Below are positions 53,862 through 62,774 of a stretch of DNA of 64,000 bases, one piece after another (position 1 is the first letter of the stretch; every line of letters begins with the position of its first letter). A model generated the notes under the pieces. The model made no database searches. It had not been told where the DNA came from and saw nothing but the letters and a program-made list of their open reading frames with translations. Source of the DNA: Ruminococcus turbiniformis (GTDB lineage Bacteria; Bacillota; Clostridia; Lachnospirales; Lachnospiraceae); contig NZ_JAJEQX010000008.1 in assembly GCF_020687545.1 (NCBI RefSeq), forward strand, positions 1 to 64,000. The letters are read 5' to 3'. Position numbers and translations under genes: made by a program.

Positions 53862-55793
53862 ATGAAGATCACATTAAAAGACGGCTCTGTAAAAGAGTAC
53901 GCGCAGCCGATGAGCGTTATCGGTATAGCGCAGGACTTAAGCGAGGGCCTTGCAAGAGTTGCCACAGCCGGCGAGGTGAACGGGGAGATCGTTGATTTGA
54001 GAACAGTCATTGAGAACGACTGCAGCCTCAATATCCTGACATTTAATGACGAGAAGGGAAAAGGGGCGTTCCGCCACACTGCGTCCCACATTATGGCCCA
54101 GGCGATCAAGCGCCTGTTCCCGGATACAAAGCTTGCCATCGGCCCTTCCATCGCCGACGGATTCTACTATGACGTGGACAGAGAAACTCCTCTTACAGCC
54201 GAGGATCTGGAGAAGATCGAGGCAGAGATGAAGAAGATCGTAAAGGAAAACCTTGAGATTAAGCAGTACACCATGCCGAGAGACGAGGCTGTCGCGTATT
54301 TTAAAGAGAAGGATGAGCCGTACAAGGTGGAGCTGATCGAGGATCTGCCGGAGGGCGAGACGATCAGTTTCTATTCTCAGGGTGAATTTACCGACCTGTG
54401 CGCAGGCCCCCATCTGATGACGACAAAGCCGGTGAAGGCGTTTAAGCTGACAAGCCTTGCAGGAGCTTACTGGAGAGGCGACGAGCACAATAAAATGCTC
54501 CAGAGAATTTACGGAACCGCGTTTCCGAAGAAGGCGGAATTAGAAGAGTACCTTACCATGATCGAGGAGGCGAAAAAGCGCGATCACAGAAAACTCGGAA
54601 GAGAGCTGGGCCTGTTCATGATGCGTGAGGAGGGACCGGGATTCCCCTTCTTCCTGCCGAACGGAATGGTATTGAAGAATACGCTGCTTGACTACTGGAG
54701 AGAGATCCACAGAAAAGCGGGCTATGTGGAGATCAATACGCCGATCATGTTAAGCCGTCACCTCTGGGAGACGTCCGGACACTGGGATCACTATAAAGAG
54801 AACATGTATACAACGGTGATCGACGAGGAAGATTTTGCGATCAAGCCGATGAACTGCCCGGGAGGCATTCTTGTATATGAGTCAGAACCCCGTTCTTACC
54901 GTGACCTGCCGATCAGAATGGGAGAACTGGGACTGGTTCACCGCCATGAGAAGTCCGGACAGCTCCACGGCCTGATGAGAGTGCGCTGCTTTACGCAGGA
55001 TGACGCGCATATTTTCATGATGCCGGAACAGATCAAGGATGAGATCAAAGGAGTAGTGAGGCTGATCGATGAGGTGTACAGCCTTTTCGGATTTAAGTAC
55101 CATGTAGAACTCTCCACACGTCCCGAGGACAGCATGGGGAGCGACGAGGACTGGGAAATGGCGACAGATGCCCTTCGCGCTGCGCTTGACGACATCGGCC
55201 TTCCCTATGTGGTAAATGAAGGAGACGGCGCATTCTACGGCCCGAAGATCGACTTCCATCTGGAGGATTCCATCGGAAGAACATGGCAGTGCGGTACGAT
55301 CCAGCTTGACTTCCAGCTTCCTTTAAGGTTTAATCTGGAATACACAGGGGCAGATGGAGAGAAACACAGACCGATTATGATTCACCGTGTCGTGTTCGGA
55401 TCCATCGAGCGTTTTATCGGAATCCTGATCGAGCACTTTGCGGGCGCGTTCCCCACATGGCTGGCGCCGGTTCAGGTAAAGGTTCTCCCCATCTCCGACA
55501 AGCATATGGAGTATGGACAGAGCGTGCTGGACGCTCTGGCAGAAGCGGGAATCCGCGCCCAGATCGATGACCGCGCCGAGAAGATCGGATACAAGATCCG
55601 TGAGGCACAGCTTAAGAAGATCCCCTACATGCTGGTCGTAGGCGCGAAGGAAGAGGAAGAAAGAAAAGTGTCTGTCAGAAGCAGGTTCGCCGGGGATGAA
55701 GGGCAGTGCGGCCTGGATGAGTTTATCGCGCAGATCAGAAAAGAGATTGAGGAAAAAGTTCAGCGCGAGACAGTAAAGGACAAGACTGAGTAA
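53862..55793 (+). CDS. thrS: Threonyl-tRNA synthetase
   Basis: Charges tRNA-Thr. The 643-residue protein has an N-terminal TGS domain (MKITLKDGSVKEYAQP), an editing domain with HTASHIMAQAIKRLF and GPSIADGFYYD, a class II catalytic core with KPMNCPGGILVYES (zinc-binding Cys) and RMGELGLVHRHEKSGQLHG, and a C-terminal anticodon-binding domain (VKVLPISDKHMEYGQ). ATG 53862 follows GGAAGAAAAAGG; the frame continues upstream through the T-box and the dispersed repeat but is not translated there. Control is by the T-box. Confidence 0.97.
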   Translation: MKITLKDGSVKEYAQPMSVIGIAQDLSEGLARVATAGEVNGEIVDLRTVIENDCSLNILTFNDEKGKGAFRHTASHIMAQAIKRLFPDTKLAIGPSIADGFYYDVDRETPLTAEDLEKIEAEMKKIVKENLEIKQYTMPRDEAVAYFKEKDEPYKVELIEDLPEGETISFYSQGEFTDLCAGPHLMTTKPVKAFKLTSLAGAYWRGDEHNKMLQRIYGTAFPKKAELEEYLTMIEEAKKRDHRKLGRELGLFMMREEGPGFPFFLPNGMVLKNTLLDYWREIHRKAGYVEINTPIMLSRHLWETSGHWDHYKENMYTTVIDEEDFAIKPMNCPGGILVYESEPRSYRDLPIRMGELGLVHRHEKSGQLHGLMRVRCFTQDDAHIFMMPEQIKDEIKGVVRLIDEVYSLFGFKYHVELSTRPEDSMGSDEDWEMATDALRAALDDIGLPYVVNEGDGAFYGPKIDFHLEDSIGRTWQCGTIQLDFQLPLRFNLEYTGADGEKHRPIMIHRVVFGSIERFIGILIEHFAGAFPTWLAPVQVKVLPISDKHMEYGQSVLDALAEAGIRAQIDDRAEKIGYKIREAQLKKIPYMLVVGAKEEEERKVSVRSRFAGDEGQCGLDEFIAQIRKEIEEKVQRETVKDKTE

Positions 55794-55846
55794 AGCTCAG
55801 AGTATTGCCGTGCGGGCCCGGACTCTGGCTTGCCGGCTGTAAAAAA

Positions 55847-55881
55847 GAAACGAAGCGGATATGCTGTGTCCGCTTCGTTTC
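55847..55881. terminator. Terminator after thrS
   Basis: GAAACGAAGCGGA and TCCGCTTCGTTTC form a perfect 13-bp stem with a 9-base loop. The T-rich shoulder is stronger on the minus strand. Confidence 0.75.
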
Positions 55882-55949
55882 TCTGCGTGTGCGCCGCATC
55901 GCGGCAGCCGGACGGGACGCGGCGCGGCAGTGAGAGGAATGAGGAAAAA

Positions 55950-57290
55950 ATGATGCGGGAAAGAATTTTTGACAACCGAAAGCTGGCGGCGCTTCTTATA
56001 CCGCTTGCCATTGATCAGCTCTTGAACTCCTTTATGGGAACGGTGGACACGCTTGTCGTGAGCAACTTAGGTTCCGCGGCCATCTCTGCGGTCACGCTTG
56101 TAGATTCCATCAACGTGCTGATTGTGCAGGCATTTTTTGCGCTGGCATCAGGAGGTACGGTCGTCTGTTCCCACTATCTGGGATGCGGGAAGGAAGGGCA
56201 CGCAAGGGAGGCGGCCCGGCAGCTTGTATTTATTACGTTCATTCTGTCTGTGGTAATTGCCGCCCTCTGTCTGGTATTCAACGGGCCGGTCTTAAAGCTC
56301 ATCTTCGGCGAGGTGGAGGATGCCGTGATGGAAAACGCCAGGATCTACTTCCTGTTTTCCGCGGTGTCCTACCCGTTTATCGCGCTTTATGACGATGGTT
56401 CGTGTATTTTGAGATCCCAGGAGAACAGCAGTCTCCCCATGATGATCTCGGTGGCGGCAAATGTGGTGAATCTTGTGCTCAATATTCTTTTTGTGTGGGT
56501 GTTTCACTTCGGTGTGGCGGGATCGGCCTGCGCCACGATGACGGCGCGGATCTTCTCTATGCTGGCGGTTATGTATAAGCTGAGAAGCCCGAAGCTTACC
56601 GTGCCGCTTACGGGATATCTCTCCATACGCCCGGACTGGACAGAGGTCAGGAGAATCTTAAGGATCGGTATCCCATCCGGAGTGGAGAACAGCATGTTCC
56701 AGTTCGGAAAGCTGGCGATCCAGTCCACCGTCTCCCTGATGGGGACCGCGGCCATTGCGGCACAGGGGATGACAAATATTATAGAGAATCTGAACGGAAT
56801 ACTTGGAATCGGCATCGGCGTGGGCCTTATGACTGTGGTGGGCGAGACGCTCGGCGCCGGGCGGAAGGAAGAGGCGGTCTACTATGTGAAGAAGATCTGC
56901 GTTGTGGCGGAGTTTGTGATTATCGGCTCCTGTCTTGTCATGTTCGCGCTCCTTCACCCCATTGTTTACTTCGGAGGCATGGAGCCGGAGAGCGCGAAAA
57001 TGTGTATCTTCATGGTGACATGTATTACGGTGGTCAAACCTCTCGTCTGGGTGATGGCTTTTGTCCCGGCTTACGGATTCCGGGCCGCGGGGGATGTGAG
57101 GTTCACCATGACGGTGTCTGTGATCTCCATGTGGGTCTGCAGGGTCAGCCTCGCCATTGTGCTCGCGAGAGTGTTCGGCATGGGTCCCATGGCGGTATGG
57201 ATCGGTATGTTCACTGACTGGACGATCCGGTGTATCGTCAATACAGTGCGGTTTAAAAGCGGGAAATGGCTGGAACATCAGGTGGTGTAA
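55950..57290 (+). CDS. MATE family efflux transporter
   Basis: Multidrug/toxin extrusion-type cation antiporter in the cytoplasmic membrane. The 446-residue protein has about 12 hydrophobic spans and the usual two-half repeat (LLIPLAIDQLLNSFMGTVDTLVVSNL at the first helices is the typical entry, given here split by positions 10-35). ATG 55950 (or the adjacent ATG 55953) is used because GAGG lies 5 bases upstream; the longer frame from 55830 runs through the thrS terminator. The substrate is unknown. The stop lies at the edge of a degraded toxin-antitoxin islet. Confidence 0.9.
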   Translation: MMRERIFDNRKLAALLIPLAIDQLLNSFMGTVDTLVVSNLGSAAISAVTLVDSINVLIVQAFFALASGGTVVCSHYLGCGKEGHAREAARQLVFITFILSVVIAALCLVFNGPVLKLIFGEVEDAVMENARIYFLFSAVSYPFIALYDDGSCILRSQENSSLPMMISVAANVVNLVLNILFVWVFHFGVAGSACATMTARIFSMLAVMYKLRSPKLTVPLTGYLSIRPDWTEVRRILRIGIPSGVENSMFQFGKLAIQSTVSLMGTAAIAAQGMTNIIENLNGILGIGIGVGLMTVVGETLGAGRKEEAVYYVKKICVVAEFVIIGSCLVMFALLHPIVYFGGMEPESAKMCIFMVTCITVVKPLVWVMAFVPAYGFRAAGDVRFTMTVSVISMWVCRVSLAIVLARVFGMGPMAVWIGMFTDWTIRCIVNTVRFKSGKWLEHQVV

Positions 57291-57367
57291 AGAGTGTGCA
57301 GATTGTTCTCGATCTGGACGAGCGCTTTTTCCAGATTGGCGTATGTCCGGTTGTAGAGGGTGACTTT
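57278..57367 (-). pseudogene. 3' remnant of an older minus-strand gene
   Basis: On the minus strand a 29-codon stretch ends in TGA at 57278-57280, with normal-looking composition (TLYNRTYANLEKAL, then VQIENNLHTLYTT). Base composition changes abruptly at about 57367 from GC-rich to AT-rich. I do not recognise the protein. It may be the tail of a gene whose remainder was replaced when the toxin-antitoxin DNA arrived; chance cannot be excluded at this length. Confidence 0.35.
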
Positions 57368-57685
57368 AATATAGATACTGATTTTATTTTAATACGGAAA
57401 AACAAGAAGGATGACCTGGAACATTCGACACCATATACGCTTTTAGATTTAGACTATGATATAAAGGATGTTGCCGACAGGCTGAAAGAACTGACTGTCG
57501 AAGAATATTCGGAAACTAAAATTGATAAGGATGACTTGGAACCACCGCTTCTTTTTGTATTCGGAAAAGAAATAAACAGAAAACTTGTATATATAAAGCT
57601 GAAAATTAAAGGAGATCAGAAAAGATACGTTTTGTGTGTATCATTCCACTATGCGAAGAATAAGATGAGATTTCCGTATGCATAA
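57296..57685 (+). pseudogene. MqsR-like toxin, probably 5'-truncated
   Basis: From about residue 25 of this frame on (DFNIDTDFILIRKNKKDDLE, YTLLDLDYDIKDVADRLKEL, ...LYVF-type FVFGKEINRKLVYIKLKIKG, VLCVSFHYAKNKMRFPY) the protein resembles small MqsR/BECR-fold toxins. The first about 22 codons (57296-57364) are GC-rich, have no good start codon or ribosome binding site, and are antisense to the gene remnant at 57278-57367. The true N-terminus therefore seems to be missing. Translation could still begin at a weak GTG. An HTH antitoxin follows after 26 bases. Confidence 0.5.
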
Positions 57686-57711
57686 TTGGAGATGAAAAGG
57701 GAGGAAGGACA

Positions 57712-58251
57712 ATGGAGACCAGTATTTTGATCAGAAAGGTTCATATGAATTGTCCGTTGTGTGACAAGACGCATGAAGTAGAAGAAAGAAAACGTTTTGT
57801 GACAGTTACGCTGAAGGGAGAGGAAGTAACCTACGAAGAGAGGTTTTATTTTTGTGCAAATGCGGACGCGGATGAAAATGAATTTGAAACAGGCTCTATG
57901 ACAAATGCGAATCTTATGAATGCCCGCAATGCCTACCGCATAAAACACGGCTTGCTTACTTCTGATGAGATCGTTGCAATAAGAGAAAGCTATGGTCTGT
58001 CACAGGTTGATCTTGCAAGATTGCTTGGATGGGGAGAAGCCACAATTTCAAGATATGAGAGTAAATCCATTCAGGATGAGGCTTATGATACAATGCTTCG
58101 CCTTATCAAGGATAATCCGTTAATAGCATTAGAATTTCTTAAAAAAAATGCCGATAAATTTTCCGGACTGAAACGAACGGAAATAAGAAGCAGAATTGTA
58201 GAAAAGCTTGATTCTTATGGGAAAGAGTACCTGATAAGATTGAAGCTGTAA
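57712..58251 (+). CDS. MqsA-like zinc/HTH antitoxin part
   Basis: The 179-residue product has an N-terminal zinc-type CPLC (about residue 15-18) with a later FCANAD in place of a second CxxC. An Xre-like helix-turn-helix follows (LTSDEIVAIRESYGLSQVDLA, with LLGWGEATISRYE, about 83-118) and a helical tail, ALEFLKKNADKFSGLKRTEI. This is the DNA-binding half of MqsA/Panacea-type antitoxins. In relatives one polypeptide continues into a DUF4065 domain; here TAA at 58249 ends it while the other half continues in another frame. AT-rich composition unlike its neighbours suggests transfer. Confidence 0.7.
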   Translation: METSILIRKVHMNCPLCDKTHEVEERKRFVTVTLKGEEVTYEERFYFCANADADENEFETGSMTNANLMNARNAYRIKHGLLTSDEIVAIRESYGLSQVDLARLLGWGEATISRYESKSIQDEAYDTMLRLIKDNPLIALEFLKKNADKFSGLKRTEIRSRIVEKLDSYGKEYLIRLKL

Positions 58252-58271
58252 TCTCCTATATTGCTGAAAAC

Positions 58272-58676
58272 GTGTCAAATCTGTTTAAAGTAAAACTTAT
58301 GAAAATGCTCTGGTATGTGGATGCTTTTTCTTATAAAATGAGCGGATGCGCTGTAACGGGTATGGTTTACCGGCATAATGATATGGGAGCGCTTCCTGTT
58401 GGACATTATAGTCTTATGAATCTGGAAAATCTGGATGTTCGCGAGGAAGAGAGTGACAGATATGATTCAATGCTGCATATTTATCCGACAAAAGGAATGG
58501 ATTATTCTGTTTTAACTGTCGATGAAAAGAAAATCATAGACAAGGTAATTAAGAAATTTAAAAATTACAGGGCAAAAGATATTATTGATTATATGCATGA
58601 AGAAAAAGCGTATACTGAGACAAAACCAGGAGATATTATTCCGTTTTCTCTGGCAAAGGAAATAAGGGAATTTTGA
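58272..58676 (+). CDS. Panacea (DUF4065/SocA-like) domain fragment
   Basis: The 134-residue frame carries a Panacea domain: NLFKVKLMKMLWYVDAFSYK, VTGMVYRHNDMGALPVGHYS and a late HEEKAYTETKPGDIIPFSLA. The homology extends upstream of the GTG at 58272 in the same frame (DKIEAVISYIAENVSNLFK from 58233), overlapping the end of the HTH frame. This is what a broken fusion gene looks like. Panacea domains act as antitoxin or chaperone-like partners in toxin-antitoxin systems. No ribosome binding site precedes GTG 58272, so the fragment may not be translated. Confidence 0.65.
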   Translation: MSNLFKVKLMKMLWYVDAFSYKMSGCAVTGMVYRHNDMGALPVGHYSLMNLENLDVREEESDRYDSMLHIYPTKGMDYSVLTVDEKKIIDKVIKKFKNYRAKDIIDYMHEEKAYTETKPGDIIPFSLAKEIREF

Positions 58677-58723
58677 GAAGCAGCCGCGCCGGTGAGCAGA
58701 TATCACAGGTGCGGCTGCTTCTC
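58675..58723. terminator. Bidirectional terminator at the right edge of the islet
   Basis: GAGAAGCAGCCGC (58675-58687) and GCGGCTGCTTCTC (58711-58723) form a perfect 13-bp stem between convergent genes. The first bases overlap the Panacea stop codon. Confidence 0.7.
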
Positions 58724-58757
58724 TTCTATAAATTCACGAATTTACTGTCTTTCATAT

Positions 58758-59798
58758 TTACTGCCTTTCATACTGGATCTCAATATCCCCGTCCGCTGCG
58801 GTAAATTCTATCTGTTTCCGGCTGCCGGAGTCTGTCTCGTAGGACATCTCATCGGAATATTCATTGGACGTAAGCCGTCCGGAAGCATCGTCCGGCAGGC
58901 GGATGGCTCCGAACTCTGTGTTCAGAAGGAAGGAGAACATATCAAGCGGCTCATGGAGAGTGAACAGGGTATCTCCGTACTCGTTTTCCCCGGTCAGTGT
59001 CTCAAGCCCGGATACATCCAGAGTCAGGTCGCCGAATTCCACGGTGACGTCGGCGGCGCGGATGGAGCTGTTCTCAAAGGAGCTGTCCCCGTATTCATTC
59101 ACCAGATTCAGTGTGTCCGCGGAGGAATCTGCCGCATCCAGATCTCCGGCGGAGAGCTGGACATCTGCATCTGTGAAGCTGCACCCGTTCATCTCCATGT
59201 CTCCGTAGTCAAGGCTGCAGGAGATCGTATCGGCAGATATATTCTCCAGAGTGAGACTGCCGAAGTCCAGATAAATGGAAAGGGTTTCGGCATGGAAGCC
59301 GGCCATGGAGAGATCCCCGTAGCCGCTTGTCAGGCCGACCTCTGAGAAAACGCAGTTCTCCGGGATGTACAGGCGGATGTAGGGGCTTGATGGAGCGGAA
59401 GGAATGGAAAAATCAGGACCGAAGAGGTAGAAGCCCTGAACGACCTGTTCCTCCTGGCTCAAGGTAAATGTATCTCCGGATACGTTCCATTCCGGTCTGC
59501 CGGCGTATCCGCTTAAGGAATACTCCAGATAGAACTGTCCGTCCTCTGAGGGAAGAAACTCTATATCCGCCCGGGAGTCAAGACGAAGGTCAATCCCGGT
59601 GAAGGGATCAATCGCTGTCTTTTCAAGACGGTAGTTTTCCCGTGTCTCTGACGCGGCGGAAGAAGCGGAGACAAATCCCTCCTCCGTGAACATGAATCCG
59701 GGGCGTCCTCCCGCGAAGATTCCCGCGGCGGTCAGTATGACTCCTGCGCCCATAAAGCATGAGGATAAAATAAGAATTTTTTTTGTAACCGGCTTCAT
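58758..59798 (-). CDS. DUF4097 beta-repeat protein
   Basis: Envelope-associated protein of 346 residues with one N-terminal membrane segment (ILILSSCFMGAGVILTAAGI) and then a right-handed beta-repeat domain. Repeats are visible as GYGDLSM, DYGDMEM, NEYGDSSF, EFGDLTL, NEYGDTLF and EFGAIRL. DUF4097 proteins occur with PadR and DUF1700 genes in Firmicutes and are thought to sense or respond to envelope stress. ATG 59798 follows AAAGGAGGAAAGAA and overlaps the DUF1700 stop by 4 bases. Last gene of the operon. Confidence 0.82.
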   Translation of the reverse strand: MKPVTKKILILSSCFMGAGVILTAAGIFAGGRPGFMFTEEGFVSASSAASETRENYRLEKTAIDPFTGIDLRLDSRADIEFLPSEDGQFYLEYSLSGYAGRPEWNVSGDTFTLSQEEQVVQGFYLFGPDFSIPSAPSSPYIRLYIPENCVFSEVGLTSGYGDLSMAGFHAETLSIYLDFGSLTLENISADTISCSLDYGDMEMNGCSFTDADVQLSAGDLDAADSSADTLNLVNEYGDSSFENSSIRAADVTVEFGDLTLDVSGLETLTGENEYGDTLFTLHEPLDMFSFLLNTEFGAIRLPDDASGRLTSNEYSDEMSYETDSGSRKQIEFTAADGDIEIQYERQ

Positions 59799-60379
59799 TG
59801 TTTCTTTCCTCCTTTCATCATTTTCCCGAACTGGGCGGCAATTTTCCTCACAATCCAGAGAAACAGTTTCGCTGCTCCGTATACGATCAGTATGCCGATT
59901 CCGGCAAAGAACAGTCCGATTCCGATGTTGGACAGTCCGTCGGCGAACGACTGAAAGAGGAGAGCAGCTCCTCCGACAACGCTTAAGACTCCCATGGCGC
60001 ACACGCACACGGCGGTCAGCACGACACAGAGGATAATGCAGGCTGCGACTGCGAGAAGCGTCAGGAGGATAATGACCGCGGCAAGCGCCAGAGGAATGGC
60101 CACAGGCGCCGCGAACACGGCAAGGATACCGATCCACACGGCAGAAAACCCGCGTTTCACGGTCTTCGGCGGTTCCTTTGCGTTGCGTACGGCAAGATCC
60201 ATGATAAGCGCCTTCGCCGCATCTTCAGGATCACCCAGATCGCGGATGGCCTGTTCTTCGTTCTCCGGTCCCGCCTCGTCAAAATATTCTTCAAAATATT
60301 CTACGGCTCTGTAATAATCCTCCTTCGGCAGCCGGCGGAGGCAGTGGGTCAGCCGCTTCATATATTCACTTCGTTTCAT
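59795..60379 (-). CDS. DUF1700 membrane protein
   Basis: The 194-residue protein has a cytoplasmic N-terminal helical domain (MKRSEYMKRLTHCLRRLP, then YYRAVEYFEEYFDEAG and AIRDLGDPEDAAKALI), the DUF1700 signature. Several hydrophobic segments follow, then a basic tail. It probably acts with the PadR regulator and the DUF4097 protein encoded on either side: it overlaps the former by 14 bases and the latter by 4. Its biochemical role is not known to me. Confidence 0.85.
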   Translation of the reverse strand: MKRSEYMKRLTHCLRRLPKEDYYRAVEYFEEYFDEAGPENEEQAIRDLGDPEDAAKALIMDLAVRNAKEPPKTVKRGFSAVWIGILAVFAAPVAIPLALAAVIILLTLLAVAACIILCVVLTAVCVCAMGVLSVVGGAALLFQSFADGLSNIGIGLFFAGIGILIVYGAAKLFLWIVRKIAAQFGKMMKGGKKQ

Positions 60380-60692
60380 CAGAAAACCCTCCTTTTACAA
60401 TATCGTTGATAATGAATTTGTACTCTTCCCATTCCTTTAAAAGTTCTTTCTGCCGGATGCGTCCGGAATCGGTGATCCTGTAGTATCTGCGGTTGCGTCC
60501 CTGGTACTGTTCGTCGTATGTCTCCACGTAACCGTTCTCCTGAAGCCGCTTCAGGATCGGGTAGAGGGCGGAGTCCTTTGTGCGGGCGGCACGCTTGATG
60601 ATCTGGCTGATCTGGTAGCCGTAGGCGTCGCCTTCCGCGATGACGGACAGAACGAGAAAATCCAGCATGGGAGCGTTCAGTGAAAATGTCAT
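60366..60692 (-). CDS. PadR family transcriptional regulator
   Basis: Winged-helix repressor of 108 residues: LDFLVLSVIAEGDAYGYQIS (helix 1-2), SALYPILKRLQENGYVETYD (recognition helix and wing), RRYYRITDSGRIRQKEL, then a dimerisation helix. It is first in the PadR-DUF1700-DUF4097 operon and probably controls it through the AT-rich palindromes at 60785-60840. Signals for such short PadR proteins include antibiotics and envelope stress. Confidence 0.92.
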   Translation of the reverse strand: MTFSLNAPMLDFLVLSVIAEGDAYGYQISQIIKRAARTKDSALYPILKRLQENGYVETYDEQYQGRNRRYYRITDSGRIRQKELLKEWEEYKFIINDIVKGGFSDETK

Positions 60693-60784
60693 AGCCTCAG
60701 TCCTTTCTGTTCAGTCTTTCTGCAAAGTTTTTCAGAGTTTGTCTGCAAGGTCTGTCTGTGAAGCGGCAGACGGCAGAAGAGATA

Positions 60785-60893
60785 TATCTGATAAAAATAT
60801 ATATCTTAATTTATATATATTATATTTTATATAATATACAATGTCAATACATATTGAACCATATTGACAACTTTTCGGAGGCAAACGTATAAT
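60785..60893. promoter_or_regulatory. Divergent control region padR / response regulator
   Basis: AT-rich palindromic tracts (ATATATCTG...AAATATATATC, 60785-60835) lie on the padR side. Toward the response regulator a direct repeat CATATTGA occurs at 60850-60857 and 60860-60867, 10 bases apart, overlapping the -35 TTGACA (60864-60869). After 18 bases comes TATAAT (60888-60893). The 10-base phasing suits a response-regulator dimer. Confidence 0.6.
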
Positions 60894-60925
60894 GATCTGG
60901 AAATTTGTGCGAAAAGGAGAGTGCC

Positions 60926-61597
60926 ATGTACAGGATATATATTGTAGAGGACGATGCGGTGATCGCGCGGACTCTGAAGGAACATCTGGAAAAATGGGAC
61001 TATGACGTGAAGTGCGCCGGAGATTTCAGGGGGATTATGGAAGAGTTCGCGCGGTTTGAGCCGGAGCTTGTGATCATGGATATTCTTCTTCCCTTCTACA
61101 ACGGCTACCACTGGTGCACCCAGATCCGGAAGATCTCGAAAGTACCGATCCTGTGCCTCTCATCGGCGGCGGACAATATGAACATTGTCATGGCGATGAA
61201 CATGGGCGGGGATGATTTTATCGAGAAACCCTTTGATTTGAATGTGCTTACAGCGAAAGTTCAGGCAATGTTCAGGCGGGCTTATGCGTTTCAGGGCCAG
61301 ATGAACCTGATTGAGCATGACGGCGTGATTCTGAACCTCTCTGATGCCTGTGTAAGCTTTGAGGGAAAGAAGATGGAGCTTACGAAAAATGATTTTAAGA
61401 TCCTTCAGATGCTGATGGAAAACGCAGGGAAGATTGTATCCCGGGACGAACTGATGCAGCGTCTCTGGGAGAGCGATGAGTTTATCGACGACAACACACT
61501 GACCGTAAACGTGACGAGGCTGAGGAAGAGGCTGGAGGAGATCGGAATTACCGGTTTTATAAAGACGAAAAAGGGCAGCGGATATGTTATCCAGTAA
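60926..61597 (+). CDS. OmpR-type response regulator (BceR-like)
   Basis: Two-domain regulator of 223 residues. The receiver has acidic residues in IVEDDAV and the phosphoacceptor Asp52 in LVIMDILLPFYNGY, plus the Lys of FIEKPFD. The C-terminal winged helix includes LTKNDFKILQMLMENAGKIV and VTRLRKRLEEIGI. ATG 60926 follows AAAAGGAGAG. Its kinase gene begins 13 bases later and a BceAB-like ABC transporter follows, the layout of peptide-antibiotic detoxification modules. Confidence 0.92.
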   Translation: MYRIYIVEDDAVIARTLKEHLEKWDYDVKCAGDFRGIMEEFARFEPELVIMDILLPFYNGYHWCTQIRKISKVPILCLSSAADNMNIVMAMNMGGDDFIEKPFDLNVLTAKVQAMFRRAYAFQGQMNLIEHDGVILNLSDACVSFEGKKMELTKNDFKILQMLMENAGKIVSRDELMQRLWESDEFIDDNTLTVNVTRLRKRLEEIGITGFIKTKKGSGYVIQ

Positions 61598-61610
61598 GGG
61601 GGACCGGGCG

Positions 61611-62618
61611 ATGGGAGTGATCATACGTTCATTTATCAGGAAAAACAGAAAGACGGTTCTGTTCTATCTGCTGTTTCTCGGTATTTTTTATTTTGTGCTT
61701 TACCTGTACGGCGTGAGGGCGGACGCGCTGAATTATATCGCCTTTCTTTCCTTTCTTGTGTTTCTGTTTCTGGGGACAGTGGATTTCCTTCTGTACAGGA
61801 GGAAGGCCGGGGAGCTTGAAGCGGCATTTGGCGGTCTTCCTTTTGAAATGAAAAGTATGTCGGCTTCTTGTGACCTGACGGAGAAAATGTATCAGGACGC
61901 AGTTGAAAATCTGTACAGAGAGTATATCCGCCTTAAGACGGATACAGGTGTGGCCAGGACGGAGATGATGGAGTTTTACGGATTGTGGGCACATCAGATC
62001 AAGACGCCCCTTGCGGCCATGGACCTGCTCCTTCAGTCTTCGGATTTCAGCGGGAGCCGTACCGGGGAAGAGATGAAAATGGAACTTTTCCGGACCCGGC
62101 AGTATGTGGATATGGTGCTTACCTATTTAAGAGCGGAGGATATGTCATCGGATCTTGTGATGAAGAGATACCCGCTGGATGACCTGATCCGGCAGGCGGT
62201 CAGAAATTACTCGAAAGTATTTATTCTGAAAAAGCTGAAACTCGAGTACGAGCCGCTGAATGCGGAGGTCCTCACGGATGAGAAATGGCTTGTGTTTGTG
62301 TTCGGACAGATTCTCTCTAACGCTCTGAAATATACGGATTCGGGCATGATCCGCATCCGCGGGGAGGCGGAAAACCCCGGCGTGGTGCTGATCGGGGATA
62401 CGGGAATCGGCATCCAGCCGGAAGATCTCCCCAGAGTGTTTGAAAAAGGATTCACCGGCTACAACGGGCGGCAGGACAAGAAGGCGACGGGAATCGGGCT
62501 TTACCTGTGCAGGATGATCTGTGAGCGGCTCGGCCATGCTATCTCCATCTCTTCAAAACCGGGGGAGGGGACAACCGTGCGGCTTGATCTGTCCCGGAAG
62601 GAATTCCGGCATGAGTAG
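61611..62618 (+). CDS. Sensor histidine kinase (BceS-like, intramembrane-sensing)
   Basis: The 335-residue kinase has two membrane helices in the first 62 residues with almost no extracytoplasmic loop, typical of BceS kinases, which sense the transporter rather than the drug. The phosphoacceptor is His128 in WAHQIKTPLAAMDLL. The ATPase domain has NALKYTDSG (N box), IGDTGIGI (G1) and ATGIGLYL (G2). ATG 61611 is preferred to an upstream ATG inside the regulator gene because GGGGGACC precedes it. Confidence 0.92.
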   Translation: MGVIIRSFIRKNRKTVLFYLLFLGIFYFVLYLYGVRADALNYIAFLSFLVFLFLGTVDFLLYRRKAGELEAAFGGLPFEMKSMSASCDLTEKMYQDAVENLYREYIRLKTDTGVARTEMMEFYGLWAHQIKTPLAAMDLLLQSSDFSGSRTGEEMKMELFRTRQYVDMVLTYLRAEDMSSDLVMKRYPLDDLIRQAVRNYSKVFILKKLKLEYEPLNAEVLTDEKWLVFVFGQILSNALKYTDSGMIRIRGEAENPGVVLIGDTGIGIQPEDLPRVFEKGFTGYNGRQDKKATGIGLYLCRMICERLGHAISISSKPGEGTTVRLDLSRKEFRHE

Positions 62619-62774
62619 CGCCGGCTGCCCGAAAGTGACAACAGTGTAAGGTTGGAGGTTCAGATGTAAGCCAGAGTTATGGAAGGGAAGCTCCTGTTTT
62701 TCTATAATGATTGGTGTCAGGGAAACAGATAAGCCCCGGCGCAAAAAAATGACAGGAACACAGGAGGTAAAAAC

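Noticed and set aside
55830-55949. N-terminal extension of the MATE transporter
   Set aside because: It would run through the thrS terminator hairpin; ATG 55950 has a suitable ribosome binding site and the family N-terminus.
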